From: Takakia lepidozioides
Taxonomy: Eukaryota; Streptophyta; Takakiopsida; Takakiales; Takakiaceae
Reading direction: 5' to 3'
DNA length: 64,000 nt
Assembly: GCA_030704615.1 (NCBI GenBank)
Contig: CM060734.1
Location: forward strand, 39,386,042 to 39,450,041
The notes under the pieces were generated by a model that was not told where the DNA came from, ran no database searches, and worked only from the letters and a program-made list of their open reading frames with translations. Positions within the stretch are counted from its first letter, which is position 1; each line of letters opens with the position of its first letter. Below, one piece after another: positions 1 to 10,145 of the stretch. A program made the position numbers and the translations under genes.

Positions 1-881
1 GATTTGTCCCAAAGGTTGCATCACATGCAACGATACGGTCATGTCCTAGTTCCAGCATTCGTCGTTTCTGCCACGGAGTCTGTATGCCAATAGTGAATGT
101 CAAATCTCCATCAAAATGCTCGAATGTGGGCTCGAATTTCTCCTCTTGATAGAAAAAAACGGACGTAGGATTCTGGTCTCTCCACATGCGCACACTCTCT
201 GCATCATCGGCGTGCTTTTTGAAGGTTTGCCACGCACGTTTCTCGGCAAGGTTGCGAACATCTTGCTCCAACAAGAAATCATCGCGGGTCCATGCATCGC
301 CCAAGCCGGCGTTGTTCATCACGTGCTCTTTATGCTCCATCATGATTTGGGCGACCGACAGGCCTCGGCACAAACACTCGACGACCCAGGCTTTCAATTC
401 CTTGCTAATGTGTGGTGCATAGGCGTGGCGGGTGTTCCTGAACTCTGCGGACTTCTCATGCGAACGACTTGAGGAAGCATAAAATCAGAGAATTCGTGAA
501 ACAAAAAATGGCAACAGACATGCAATGAAACGTCAAAAGGACTGAGGATGATGCACACATAATACTGGACAAAAATGTGTTGGCTCTGGGTGCTTTTCGC
601 GAGCCGGGTTCCACTTTAGAATGGACATTCACCCAAAACTGAGTGGGGTAGTCCTCCAAACTCTCCTCTCCCAGGACGAAGTCACCAACTCTATCCCAAG
701 GTATGCAGGCCTTTTCAACATTCACTCGCACACCCATAAACCCATATTGCGTCTCACTCTTCCAATGGAGATCCTTCTTGTTGAAGGGTCCTGGTTTTGC
801 TGTTTGCAAACATTGTCGAAGAGGCCGTATAAGCGGGCTTTCCATGATCAGTATATCATCGGGTTTTGCTTCCACGTCCAT
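1..881 (-). CDS. MULE/FAR1-like transposase, N-terminal part (partial)
   Basis: Probable transposase of the Mutator-like (MULE)/FAR1 group, open at the left edge. I read two exons. Exon 1 (881 to 559) starts at an ATG and encodes MDVEAKPDD... with a segment containing QFWVNVHSKVEPGSRK. A 91-nt intron (558-468, donor GTGTGC, acceptor CAAG) restores frame to exon 2, which runs open from 467 to the edge. Exon 2 ends in DRIVACDATFGTN, which matches the first catalytic Asp region (D-x-T-F-x-T/K-N) at the start of the MULE transposase domain. The rest of the domain and any SWIM zinc finger lie outside the window. It could be a domesticated transcription-factor relative or a mobile-element gene; no terminal repeats are visible here. 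The intron is inferred from frame and splice consensus only. Confidence 0.6.
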
Positions 882-1079
882 GCCCTATACAGTACAAAGG
901 ACACGCTTCTGAACATGCAAGAAACGCGCCGCAGTACAAGACACGAACGACAACGTGCCAAGAGAACAGTGCACACGTTCGCGGCTGCTGGCAAGTGGCA
1001 GGCGGCAGGGATGCAGGTTTGAATTGCAGCCCTAAAAATGGAGGGCTCGGATGGGTTATGGGAATGGACGGTGGCGATC

Positions 1080-1320
1080 CTGCGCCATCATCGGACTGGA
1101 TGGCAGAGGACTGGCCAGCGGTCTGGCGGGCAGACTGGCGGACTGGCAGACTGGAGGGCAGCGGACTCATGGGCGGGGGACTGGCCGCGCGGCGGACGGG
1201 GGCGCGGGCGCGGTTGCTGCAGCCGCGCCCGCGGCTGGGCGACCGCGCGCAGCGGCGGGCGGGGCGGGCGGGGTGCTGGGGAGCCGAGCGTCCGTGCGTG
1301 GGGCCCACCGGCCACATCGC
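1080..1320. other. GC-rich block upstream of the transposase-like gene
   Basis: A strongly GC-rich stretch (GGCGGAC, GGGGCGGGCG and similar runs) about 200-440 bases upstream of the minus-strand ATG at 881. Several long overlapping frames here are a by-product of the lack of AT-rich stop codons and I call none of them. It may hold a promoter, but I see no TATA box. Confidence 0.3.
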
Positions 1321-1504
1321 ACGTGCCCATTGAAGACCCTATTATCTTAAAATGAGAGGCGGAGGGAAGGCACCGGGGTTGGAATTGGTGATATATGAGG
1401 TTATGTGTAGAGGCTAGCATAGAAGTAGGAGGGTGGGCCCTCCTTCTACTAGAGCTTTCCAAGGATGAGGTGGTGGCCCCTTTCTAGAAGGCTCCCACAT
1501 CGCT

Positions 1505-1735
1505 TTGAGATCAATATATGGCATTTTGGTTGTTTTTTTGTTTTTGTCATGTAGAGATGTCCCAAAGTGCGGGCCTGCGCTAGTGCTTGGTGCCATTGCA
1601 AAGCCCTCGATGAGGAGGGGTGCACGGGCTTGGTCTCATGAGTTTTGGACCTACGGTGTGGGAGATATGGAATTTCAAGTACTTTTGGTATCTGGAAATA
1701 TGCGAAAAATAGCAAAGTGGGCTTTCCTGGGACAG
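1505..1735 (+). repeat. Dispersed repeat R1, copy 1
   Basis: About 230 bases related to three copies at 3.25-4.3 kb. Shared landmarks in order are a T/G-rich run, a 'gatctcccaaa'-like block (here gatgtcccaaa), 'ctcgatgag', 'tgtgggagata', 'tttcaagta' and 'aaatagcaaa..gg.tttt.c.tgg'. No coding potential is visible. I cannot assign it to a known element family. Confidence 0.6.
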
Positions 1736-1814
1736 ACTGGAGCCTCGACAAGAGATATATCGATAATGATTGGCTATATTACTACTCAATAAATTCATGG
1801 AAAAAAAAAAGTTG

Positions 1815-2232
1815 GGCTTACATAGGATATTGCACTTGGGCTTAGATGACACTCGACACTTGGGCCTTTACATACGAGATGCACTTGGATACATGAATAG
1901 AAGATTGCACTTGGGCTTAGATGGGCCTCGACATAGGAGACGCACTGGGATATGTAGGAAATTGCTCTGGGTCTTAGATTTCAATTCTTCACACATGGGC
2001 CAACGGCATAGGCTATCCTAGAGGTCGTACTTGGGCCTTGACATATGAGACGCACTGGGATGTATAGGAGATCTTGCACTTGGGCTTAGATAACACTGGA
2101 CAGTTGGGCCAACGGCACAGGGTACCCTAGAGGTCGCACTTGGGCCTCGACATGGGACACGCACTTGGATATATAGGAGATTGCACTTGGGCTTAGATGA
2201 CAGTGGACAGGGCCAACGGCACAAGCTACCCT
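1815..2232 (+). repeat. Minisatellite built on ttgcacttgggcttagat
   Basis: Irregular tandem repeat. The 18-base core ttgcacttgggcttagat recurs at about 1830, 1904, 2075 and 2183, separated by variable blocks containing 'gacacgcacttggatat' and 'gggccaacggcacaggctaccctag'. The spacing varies from about 75 to 170 bases, suggesting a higher-order unit with deletions. Not coding. Confidence 0.65.
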
Positions 2233-2412
2233 AGTAATAATAATAATATATGACGCCTCCAGAAGGAAGTGTAAATTATGGTGTCTCTTGCCCTCGAAGG
2301 GCTACTGCCTTCCAGCATAATGGTGGACACCTTTAAGACACCAATCGGTGGATTGAACCCACAACCACTGCCGAGGTGGTATGTGTGCCCATTACCGCCT
2401 TGAGATAGTATA
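2233..2412 (-). mobile_element. tRNA-related SINE-like element
   Basis: Read on the minus strand, the element begins near 2405 with a box-A-like aaggcggtaatgg, followed about 35 bases later by an almost perfect Pol III box B (gggttcaatcc, complement of 2349-2359). It ends at 2233 in an ATT/TTA repeat tail. A tRNA-like head followed by a body and a simple-repeat tail is the usual SINE layout. No second copy of this body was noticed in the window. Confidence 0.5.
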
Positions 2413-2539
2413 TATAGAGGGTTAGCGAGAATACCTGCTGTGCTGCAGGTATGCTATGCTAGTGGTTCTTAGGCCTCCACCTTACTTTGGTGGGCTCTGC
2501 AAATAGGCCTCCCCTTAAAAAAAAAATGTAGATTTGGAG

Positions 2540-3250
2540 GCTGAACCATCTTCAAGCGAATAGAAATGTTAATAAGGGTCCCAAGAACACAAATATTAGT
2601 GAAAATAGACAATCAAACATACCAATCATATTGTACTGATTGTTATGTTGATAGAAAATATAACATATCACTCCAGAGAAACAGAAAGATATATAACCAA
2701 GTGATCTTCAGAATTCATTATTTATTCCATTATATAATTAACTAATTCATTAATGCTTTGTTACTATGAATTTTCTCTAAAACATTTGTTAGAAGTATTG
2801 GTGGTAAATGGGCCTCCTACATGTGCTTCTTATATTCATCAATCCCACAATATGCCATATACCATAATGCGGATCCTTCCATCCCAGAATATTTGTCATT
2901 TTGATGGAATATATGTCATATGCACTATGCATTGTCATGAAAATAGCATAACGTCAGGTGCATCTTACGCTTATTGTGGTATAACAAGCATTCCATGCAC
3001 TTGTGTCTATGATCGGAAGTGGCCAAGAAGTTGTTGCCGACAGCAGCTTTAGATGGATTCTCCATGGTTGGAGTGGAGAAACAAGCTCATCGACATGTAT
3101 TGGAACAGATCTCAAGTAGTATAAATTAGATGTTCATGTTTGTAGATGCTGAGAAATGAAAAAGAAAATAAATGTAAACCATGATATGCGCCTTGATTTT
3201 TCATTGTTTCCATGTTCTTAATGAACAATTTCCATGTGATATGTGCTATT
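2540..3250. other. AT-rich intergenic stretch
   Basis: No gene recognised. The stretch begins just after a short A-run (2517-2526) that could be the tail of another small element covering about 2413-2526. Open frames here are short and show no familiar motif. Confidence 0.4.
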
Positions 3251-4300
3251 GTTTCTCTAATTATATTTACCTTGGACATCAATACATTAAGTTTGGTAGT
3301 TTGTTTTATTTTGTTTGTAGCGTCGTTGAGATCTCCCAAACTGTAAGGCTTCTGCCAAGGATCTTGATATTGTGGAAAGCTCTCGATGAGTAAGGGGGTT
3401 CATAATTTCTTACCTGCAGTGTGGGAGATATTGAATATTCAAGTTTTGTTTGTGACTGGAAATTCATGAAAAACAGAAAATTGGATTTTTTCTGGACTAT
3501 TATTAAGAACTCTTTTATAGTTGAAATATATATGTACTTACAATATGTGCTCAACAACACAGCCCACACTAGTCTATCTATTAAAGCAAGGTAGTTTGTT
3601 AGCTATGTCCCTTGAGGGAAGAGACTTTGCGTCGTGTTGAAGTCAATGAAGAAAATGTGGTCAACATACTTTACACCGTGTCAAGAAAATGATTGGTCTA
3701 AGAAAACTCTTAAATATAATCCACGTGGCAGCTTGTCAAAATTGTTGCTTCAATGGACAGAGCCTCTTGCGATTTGCGGCTTGTTTTGTTTTGTTGTCGT
3801 TTCATAGCGTAGTTGAGATCTCCCAAACCGCAAGGCCTATGTCCGAGGTCTTGATACTGCTGGAAAGCCTTGATGAGCAGGGGTTCATCGAGGTGGTTTC
3901 ATAATTTTTTGCACTTGCAGTGTGGGCCAAGATGTTGAGTTTCAAGTATTTTTTGTCATAGGAAATTCATGAAAAATAGCAAATTGGGTTTTTCTGGAAT
4001 ATTGGCCCTTCATTTGTCTTTTGGTACACATGGTCATAAATGTATGTGTTCAACTGCACATGCCATCTATTAAGTTTGGTAGTTGTTTTGTTTTGTTTTG
4101 TTTTGTAGTGTTGTTGAGATCTCCCAAACTACAAGGCTTGGGTCTTGATACTGCTGGAAACCCTCCCCGAGTAAGGATGCATCAATGCGGTTTCATAATT
4201 TTTGGACTTGCACATGTCGGAGATATTGAGTTTCAAGTATTTTTGTCACTAAAAATTCATGAAAATAGCAAATTTGGGTTTTTCTGGATTTGCCCAGATA
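3250..4300 (+). repeat. Three further copies of dispersed repeat R1
   Basis: Three direct copies at about 3253-3505, 3745-4005 and 4060-4300. Each runs from a TTTTG-rich segment through 'gttgagatctcccaaac', 'aaggc', 'cttgatact/attg', 'tggaaa', 'gatgag', 'ttcataattt', 'gatattgagtttcaagta' to 'aattcatgaaaaatagcaaattgg'. With copy 1 at 1.5 kb this makes four copies within 2.8 kb. The copies are diverged, so the amplification is not recent. Nothing in them looks like a protein-coding or Pol III-transcribed unit. Confidence 0.65.
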
Positions 4301-4910
4301 TTGATATAAATATTTTGCCTAGATATTTTGGATAATATTGATATTGATTAATATTGGAAATATTTCAATCCATAGATATTGATATAAATTATATATTATA
4401 ATTTATATAATCCATAGATATTGATATAAATACTGAATTTCATGGTCACAATACCAGCTGATCAGACGTATCAATATTGGTATCATTCAAGTACCATTTC
4501 TAGTTAAAAGTTTAGTATCCAAAGGAGAAAAAGTCCAATCTATACAATATGCAAACATATATAACTATATAATATATTTATACAATACTATATCATGAGT
4601 AGAAATCCATATCGATTTTTATCCCCTACAATTCTTTTGTTCAAGTAGCTGACCCTTTTTCCAGGTCGAATGCCAGAAATTACAAAACACTTCTCCAGAC
4701 TGTAGGTTAGTTAGTGGCAAGGTGATTGAATGCAAAGAGAACTTAGTTACAGGGACCGATAATACGAGTTTCATAAAGAAAGTTGTGATCATCTTCAAAA
4801 GATGTACCAAACTGCAATTATTTGCCAACCATAATGTTCCTAAAGGAACAAGACACTACAAATGACATATTGATGTACTAAGATTTCTTCACATGTGAAG
4901 ATATGTACAC
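4300..4910. other. AT-rich stretch with short palindromes
   Basis: No gene recognised. The phrase 'ccatagatattgatataaat' occurs at about 4371 and 4412, flanking an AT palindrome centred near 4398. The rest is low-complexity AT-rich DNA. Confidence 0.35.
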
Positions 4911-4914
4911 CACC

Positions 4915-5185
4915 AGTCGGTAGGTCAGTTGGATGGAGCACTGAGTGCCTCCCAGGTGATTCTGAGTTCAAATCCTGCTACCATGTAGAGTGTGGTATAA
5001 TCTTCACCCCCTTCCCCTCGGCGGTGTCCCTAGAGCCTTGTGCTTGGCACCTCATGGCGAGGTTACTATGAAAGAGGTTATTTGTTATTTCCTCCTCTCA
5101 TTATAATTAAGGGCCTGTTTGTGAGCGGTCGCTCCCAGGTATTTCCCTTTAAAGAAAAGAAAAAGAAAAAAGAAAGATATATAGA
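4915..5185 (+). mobile_element. tRNA-derived SINE, near full length (family S1)
   Basis: The head carries box A (taggtcagttgg, 4921-4932) and box B (agttcaaatcc, 4967-4977), 46 bases apart, as expected of an internal Pol III promoter derived from a tRNA. The body continues to about 5150, and the element ends in an A-rich tail (aaagaaaagaaaaagaaaaa). A 5'-truncated second copy at 56.38-56.53 kb shares the body blocks 'ataatcttc', 'gcctcatggc', 'ctcctctcatt' and 'tttgtgagc' and also ends A-rich, which supports a real dispersed family. Confidence 0.7.
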
Positions 5186-5189
5186 GTTC

Positions 5190-6690
5190 CCCACTACCAC
5201 AGAGTGTAATTAATAGTCTAGATACATTGCAAATTTTCACATATTACTATATTATTTTGTGAATGAACACTTTTTAGAGCCACACTACCTATTACAATCA
5301 TCTAATATTACAAAGTGACAAATCGGTTGATATGAGAAATATTGGAAGACTTGTAAAAAAATTTCCTACCAAATTTCAACATCAAAAAATAAAATGGAAT
5401 ATTCTGTCGCAATTTCCTTATTTTTCATGGATGAAATGCCAACCTTCTCCAAATAAAAAATAAATTCAGGATGAATCTGCCAAATATGGATAATAATACT
5501 GGATGAAAGTGCAGAGGAGGATGATTCTATTCAAATTTCAGTGGATGAACATAATATACGGCTATTTCTTGCAAAACTCAGTAGCCACACTCGTCAAAAG
5601 AAAAATCGCTGGTTGAGCCAAGTGGAGGTTTGTAGCAAACCATCATGATGGTTGTCCCAATGTAATCCACCCCATTAAAAAACCTATTAACTCAGAAAAT
5701 ACCAATAGCCGCCCTGGTGAGAGTGACCTCAGCTTTGGTCCGCTACCCACATGGAGAGCCTGCTGATCATAAAGACTAGTTTGCCAGACCATAACGTTAC
5801 CGTGCAGTACGAAACCTCGAGCAAAAAAGTGGCGTGTTGTAGGTTTGTTCATAACACACCCAAGTGAGACAACGTACCCGGTTCCAGAAGCTTTCGAGTG
5901 AGGACATGTATTATATAGCATTATGATGAGGAGTGAAGGTCCCTGGAGCAGAGAAGACCAGAAGCATGAGTAATGAGTACCTAGGGCTGCTGGGTTGGGT
6001 GGTCCCATCCCATTCCACCTCCACTTCATCAGGTCTCTGCAGCTATCTCTATCTCTATCTCCATCTCATCACCTTGATAACTGAATGCATGCAAACACTG
6101 CTCCGCAAGCTTACTAGGGTATATTGCATTTAAACTGTCGGGTGGTACGCGGCTGGGAGGCGAGCTTCTGTGAGTCCTGATTGCATCAGTGCGTTGAAAA
6201 CTCATTGATGGCGTGCTGGTATCTGACGAGGAAAAATATTTATATAATGGCAGGAGTAATCCCATCATCATCATCCTCCCAAAATTGGCGTGACACACCT
6301 TCCAATGCCTGCCACTAAATCATCCTATTTTCCTACCAAATCAGGCCCTCCCATTATTACTCCAACACTCTGCCAGACTGTATGTAGACAGCCCCCCCGA
6401 AAAACAACCCAAAAAGAAAACAAACAAGTTGACAGAGGTGATGGATGGGCTAGAATGAAAAGCCACACAGCGGATGGAAGCTCAACCGCAGCAGAGTAAT
6501 CATACAATATTTGTGATGCTTGGGTACTCCCTACTCACACACTCTGACAGTCCCGGAATTCTGAGCTGTCCTCCCCACTCATGTTATTTTATTCTCCAGT
6601 CACCGACCTTTCCATAAACAGAAGTTGATCGAAGCTCAAAAGGAGCGAGACGAAGGAACCAAGCAGAACAACCAACTCAAGCCCTCTGCA
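5190..6690. other. No gene recognised
   Basis: Mixed AT-rich DNA without a convincing reading frame on either strand. The only marked feature is a short CTATCT pyrimidine microsatellite at about 6041-6066. Confidence 0.4.
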
Positions 6691-6696
6691 CAGGCG

Positions 6697-6960
6697 CTCT
6701 GTGGCCCAGTGGCTGCGACGTGCCCGCTGCGCTACCCGTAACCCGGATTAGTTAGCGTCTAATTCTGGATCGCGAGGGTTCTAACCCTTTATGAACCGCG
6801 CCTACTACGCCCTAACCGATTCGGCTCACCGCATGCGTCGCGGTGGATGTGTGTGATCGTGGATGGCTTTTCGCGGGGGCACTGTCAAGGCACGTGGATG
6901 AGATCTGTTGAGGGCCCACATGCTTCCGTGGTGGTTGCGGATGACATCAGAATGTAAAGT
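6697..6960 (+). mobile_element. tRNA-like head of a second SINE-type element
   Basis: Box A (tggcccagtgg, 6703-6713) and box B (gggttctaacc, about 6777-6787) lie about 65 bases apart. This wide spacing fits a tRNA with a long variable arm (Ser/Leu class) or a decayed head. The following body to about 6960 is GC-rich and non-coding. The acceptor ends do not pair well, so I do not call a functional tRNA. No A-tail is obvious. Confidence 0.4.
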
Positions 6961-6969
6961 TATCCTTCG

Positions 6970-8260
6970 CGTGGCAGGATGAACAGAGAGTACCAACTGC
7001 ATCCATCTAACTGTTTCGTTTCCTTTTTACGCAAAGTCTCGGTTTTTCTCGATCAACGCCTTGCATCTGTATCTGGTGATCTGACGGTAGAGGGAATGAG
7101 TACGTGGACGCATGAGAGTGCGGCGCGCAGGGGCGCGGTATATTGAAGAAGCGGGTGTGAGGGAGAAGAGGGAGAGCAGCGATGCGCGTGCCTGCTCGCT
7201 GGACGAGGTCCTGCGCCTCGTGACTGCTGGCAGCTTCCATGTCGTTTATGATGAAGCTGTAGAGTGTCAAATTGTAGTCGGGTCAGCTGGTTTCTCAAGA
7301 ATTTTTCTGTTTCTTGTCTGTCTCTCTCTGGTCTGCACCTCGAGACTTGGCTCTTGCATTCTTCAGTTCAGAGATGGTTCTGCACGTGTATGGAATCATA
7401 TCAATCTGCCGCACGGTTCTTGCATTGTGTCCCATTGTGTCCCATTGTATCCTTAGCAGCATTGTCGTTTGAAGATTTGCATGAAGTCTAAGTAGTGCTT
7501 GGACTCTGAACGTTGTGAATAAGAGGTCTTCTTCCTATCTCGGTGTGAGCAGCCATTCTGTTAGAGGGAACTCGTATCCTGGCGGCGGTCTCGACTGCCT
7601 ATCGTAAGAAATTCGTTTCGGAAGAGCTCGCTTTGCCCTGACTTCAACGTAGGTGTTGAGAAGGTCCTCTCTCATAGGAATTCCTCTCGGTCGTGTCTTT
7701 TAATTTGGCGTGTTTCTAGCTGGCTTTAGAGTTCTCCCTGTCCTTGTTTTCATTCAGTGGACGGTGTGACTGTTCGTAGAGCTATCTTCCGCATTCAAGA
7801 ATATTTGCGGTAGCACATCCTATGGCATGACTGCCGTGTCTACTTGCTGTCTAATTTGTCTGTATCAGAGTTCCATTGGCTCTCTTGTGTGAAGAGTTTA
7901 ACCGGCTGCTTTCCTTCGCTTCTGCTCGCATTCATATGTCCCCGACTGAAACGACTGTCCTGCCATTCGAATTTTTGTTGTCTTCACCACAAGACCTCTC
8001 CTTACTCGATTTTCCCACAGAACTTGTTTCCTACTCTGTGAGGTTCATTCTTCCACGTACTGTCGTTCTGGTTATTCGATCAGCAAAGCACTGGTGAAAA
8101 ATGATGGTGGATGGCGAGAATAAGGAGATGAGCTGCGGAAAGTTCTGATGATCAGCTGATTGTGGAGGAACGGAGAAGCAGTAATGGTGGCATACGATCA
8201 GAAGCTGCCAGGTTTATGTTACCCAGGCGTGGTTAGCTAAGTCGAATTCAGTAGCTGTAG
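6970..8260. other. Upstream region of the MAKR-like gene
   Basis: No protein motif recognised in any frame. The interval lies directly upstream of the TATA-like element at 8265 and is probably the gene's promoter and distal upstream region. Confidence 0.35.
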
Positions 8261-8264
8261 AAAT

Positions 8265-8272
8265 TTATAAAA
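8265..8272 (+). promoter_or_regulatory. TATA-like box TTATAAAA
   Basis: TTATAAAA stands 189 bases before the ATG at 8454. A start site near 8300 would give a ~150-nt leader that includes the GACA microsatellite. Inferred from consensus and position only. Confidence 0.4.
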
Positions 8273-8309
8273 GATTCGGAGCCTCAGAGCCTCGCAATGC
8301 ACTGGGAGA

Positions 8310-8331
8310 GACAGACAGACAGACAGACAGA
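8310..8331 (+). repeat. (GACA)n microsatellite in the probable 5' leader
   Basis: About five perfect units of gaca, flanked by gagag and agaag. It lies in the likely 5' untranslated region of the following gene. Confidence 0.8.
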
Positions 8332-8453
8332 AGAGTGAGCTCAGATGCAGATAGTCAGCTCAAAGCAGGGCACAGAACTACAGTTGTGAAGGGCGTAACT
8401 TCATTTGAGAGTATCGAGCTGAAAGCAGCAGTGTACAGATAGTTGGTTTGCAA

Positions 8454-10145
8454 ATGGCAATAGCGAGTGAGAGTGAGTATAAAACTTTCATAACGTCGAG
8501 GAGGGATGGAGTCTTTGAGCAGCGTGAAGATGCCTTCTCCTTTGCACGTCCTGTTTCATGTGACGTGGCTGGAGGGACAAATCGCAGAGAGTCCTATCTT
8601 GATAGAGAGTCGTTCTACGACCTGGATATCAGTCTACCTCTTCACTGGGAATCCATGGTGAGTGGGCCTCGCGGCAAGAAGACGGCGGAGCCCCGGGAGT
8701 TCGAGTTCACCACGCTCGCGTCAAGGCCAGAATCATTTAAATCAACAAGCGTTTCTTCGGCGAACGATATGTTTCATAGAGGCCAGCAGCTTCCCCCCCA
8801 GCATCGTTCATGCCTGCAAACTGGCGAGGCAATATATTCGAAGCGACAACAAGAGAAAGCACGTAACAAGCCTTCTTTCGTGGTTTCGCAGAGGTCGACG
8901 CCTGAGCCATTAAGCAGCATGTCTCCAGGCAGTCTTAGTTCTCGTTTGTTCCAACCAAAGTATTCGAAGTTTTGTGTGAACTCTACCGATGTCGCCCCCA
9001 TTGAAACTGCCATGGATTCCCGAAGCTCTAGCTTCCGCTCTCAAAGCAGCAGCATGTGGGAGTCTGGGGAGCGAGATGCCGGAGACAGTAGCACCTCTCG
9101 GGATTCCAATGGCAGTTCGCAAGATGTGTCGTTTAGCAGTAATGAGCTGCAGATGGCGTCGGAGGGATCTACTGTCTATGCAAACAAGGCCAAGTCTGAG
9201 GCAGATTTTGTTCACAACCGAGAGGTTTACAGTACTCATAGTGCCCGGTCAGAGAGGGGGGACTCCCCTTCATGGCTACGATCCCCATTCAAGTGGAAGG
9301 TTCTCTTTGGAGCGAAAAAGAGCACCAAGCCAATCATTGATGAGAAAGCACAGGGGCCTCGGCAGACCAGTGGCGCCACTGATTCTTTCGACGAGAAATC
9401 ATCACACTCTACCAAGACCTCTAGGCATTCCGTGCCCAATCTCAGAAGTTCCCCCCTCTCTAGGAGTAAGGGCAATGGGGAACCAGCACGCAGTGAACAT
9501 CTAAGGCGGGTAGACAGCGAATCAGTTTCAACTCAATCTCAGCCTGAAACTCTGTCCAGGCGTCGGGAAGAGCATTCATGTGAACGGGAGAAAGATCATG
9601 GCAGTGTTGCAAAGGCACGCGAATGTTGGCAGAAATACATGAGCATTTTGAAGCCACCATATGGGAAAGCTTCCAGTAAGAATGAGCAGCCACATGTCCG
9701 TGAAGCCTTGAAGACGGACAACTCCCGGGCATCAGCAGTCGCGACCAGTCCCCGTCCCCCAAGCCTGGCTTTCGAAGGAAAGCAAGCGCGCCCCAAATCC
9801 ATGCCAGCCATCGAGAGAAAGCCAGTGCGGCCCAAGTCTATATCTAGTCTGAATTTGTCATCCTTCTCTCAAAGCTCAAGAATTCCTGTGACCGGAGTCA
9901 CTTCCTGGACGTCTTTCACCAACCATAGCGGTGGTCTACCAGTGACTAGCCCAAAGGTCAGTAGCAGTCCCAAGGTCACTAGTAGCCCAAGGATCAGCAG
10001 CAGCCCGAGGGTTAGCAGCAGTCCCAAGGTCAAAAATAGTCCAAGAGTCAGCAACGGTTCTACGTCTGAGCTCCACAGTGCAGTTCAAGGGGCAATCGCG
10101 CACTGCAAACAATCCCATTCTGGTCAACAAGTACAACTGAAGTAG
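8454..10145 (+). CDS. BKI1/MAKR-like membrane-associated kinase regulator
   Basis: Single exon, 563 codons from the ATG at 8454. MAKR proteins, including BRI1 Kinase Inhibitor 1, sit at the plasma membrane and bind receptor-kinase domains until released by phosphorylation. Seen here: an N-terminal acidic/hydrophobic stretch (FYDLDISLPLHWES, about residues 54-67) and an EFEF motif (~82-85). A basic patch follows, SPFKWKVLFGAKKSTKP (~277-293), like the Lys/Arg membrane-targeting region. Then come a helix-like segment ARECWQKYMSILKPPYGK (~388-405) and a run of S-S-P-[KR]-[VI] repeats (~495-537). The C-terminal motif SELHSAVQGAIAHCKQS closely resembles the receptor-interacting tail of BKI1. The protein is longer than typical family members (roughly 300-400 residues), mostly through Ser-rich low-complexity sequence. 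The C-terminal motif makes the family call fairly secure; which receptor it regulates is unknown. Confidence 0.8.
   Translation: MAIASESEYKTFITSRRDGVFEQREDAFSFARPVSCDVAGGTNRRESYLDRESFYDLDISLPLHWESMVSGPRGKKTAEPREFEFTTLASRPESFKSTSVSSANDMFHRGQQLPPQHRSCLQTGEAIYSKRQQEKARNKPSFVVSQRSTPEPLSSMSPGSLSSRLFQPKYSKFCVNSTDVAPIETAMDSRSSSFRSQSSSMWESGERDAGDSSTSRDSNGSSQDVSFSSNELQMASEGSTVYANKAKSEADFVHNREVYSTHSARSERGDSPSWLRSPFKWKVLFGAKKSTKPIIDEKAQGPRQTSGATDSFDEKSSHSTKTSRHSVPNLRSSPLSRSKGNGEPARSEHLRRVDSESVSTQSQPETLSRRREEHSCEREKDHGSVAKARECWQKYMSILKPPYGKASSKNEQPHVREALKTDNSRASAVATSPRPPSLAFEGKQARPKSMPAIERKPVRPKSISSLNLSSFSQSSRIPVTGVTSWTSFTNHSGGLPVTSPKVSSSPKVTSSPRISSSPRVSSSPKVKNSPRVSNGSTSELHSAVQGAIAHCKQSHSGQQVQLK

Noticed and set aside
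856-1355. Long overlapping frames on both strands in the GC-rich block
   Set aside because: GC-rich sequence lacks stop codons; translations are Arg/Gly/Pro/Ala-rich without a motif, and frames on both strands are open at once.
6697-6800. Functional tRNA-Ser or tRNA-Leu gene
   Set aside because: Box A and box B are present but acceptor ends do not pair well and the box spacing is too wide; a SINE-type or pseudo-tRNA reading is safer.
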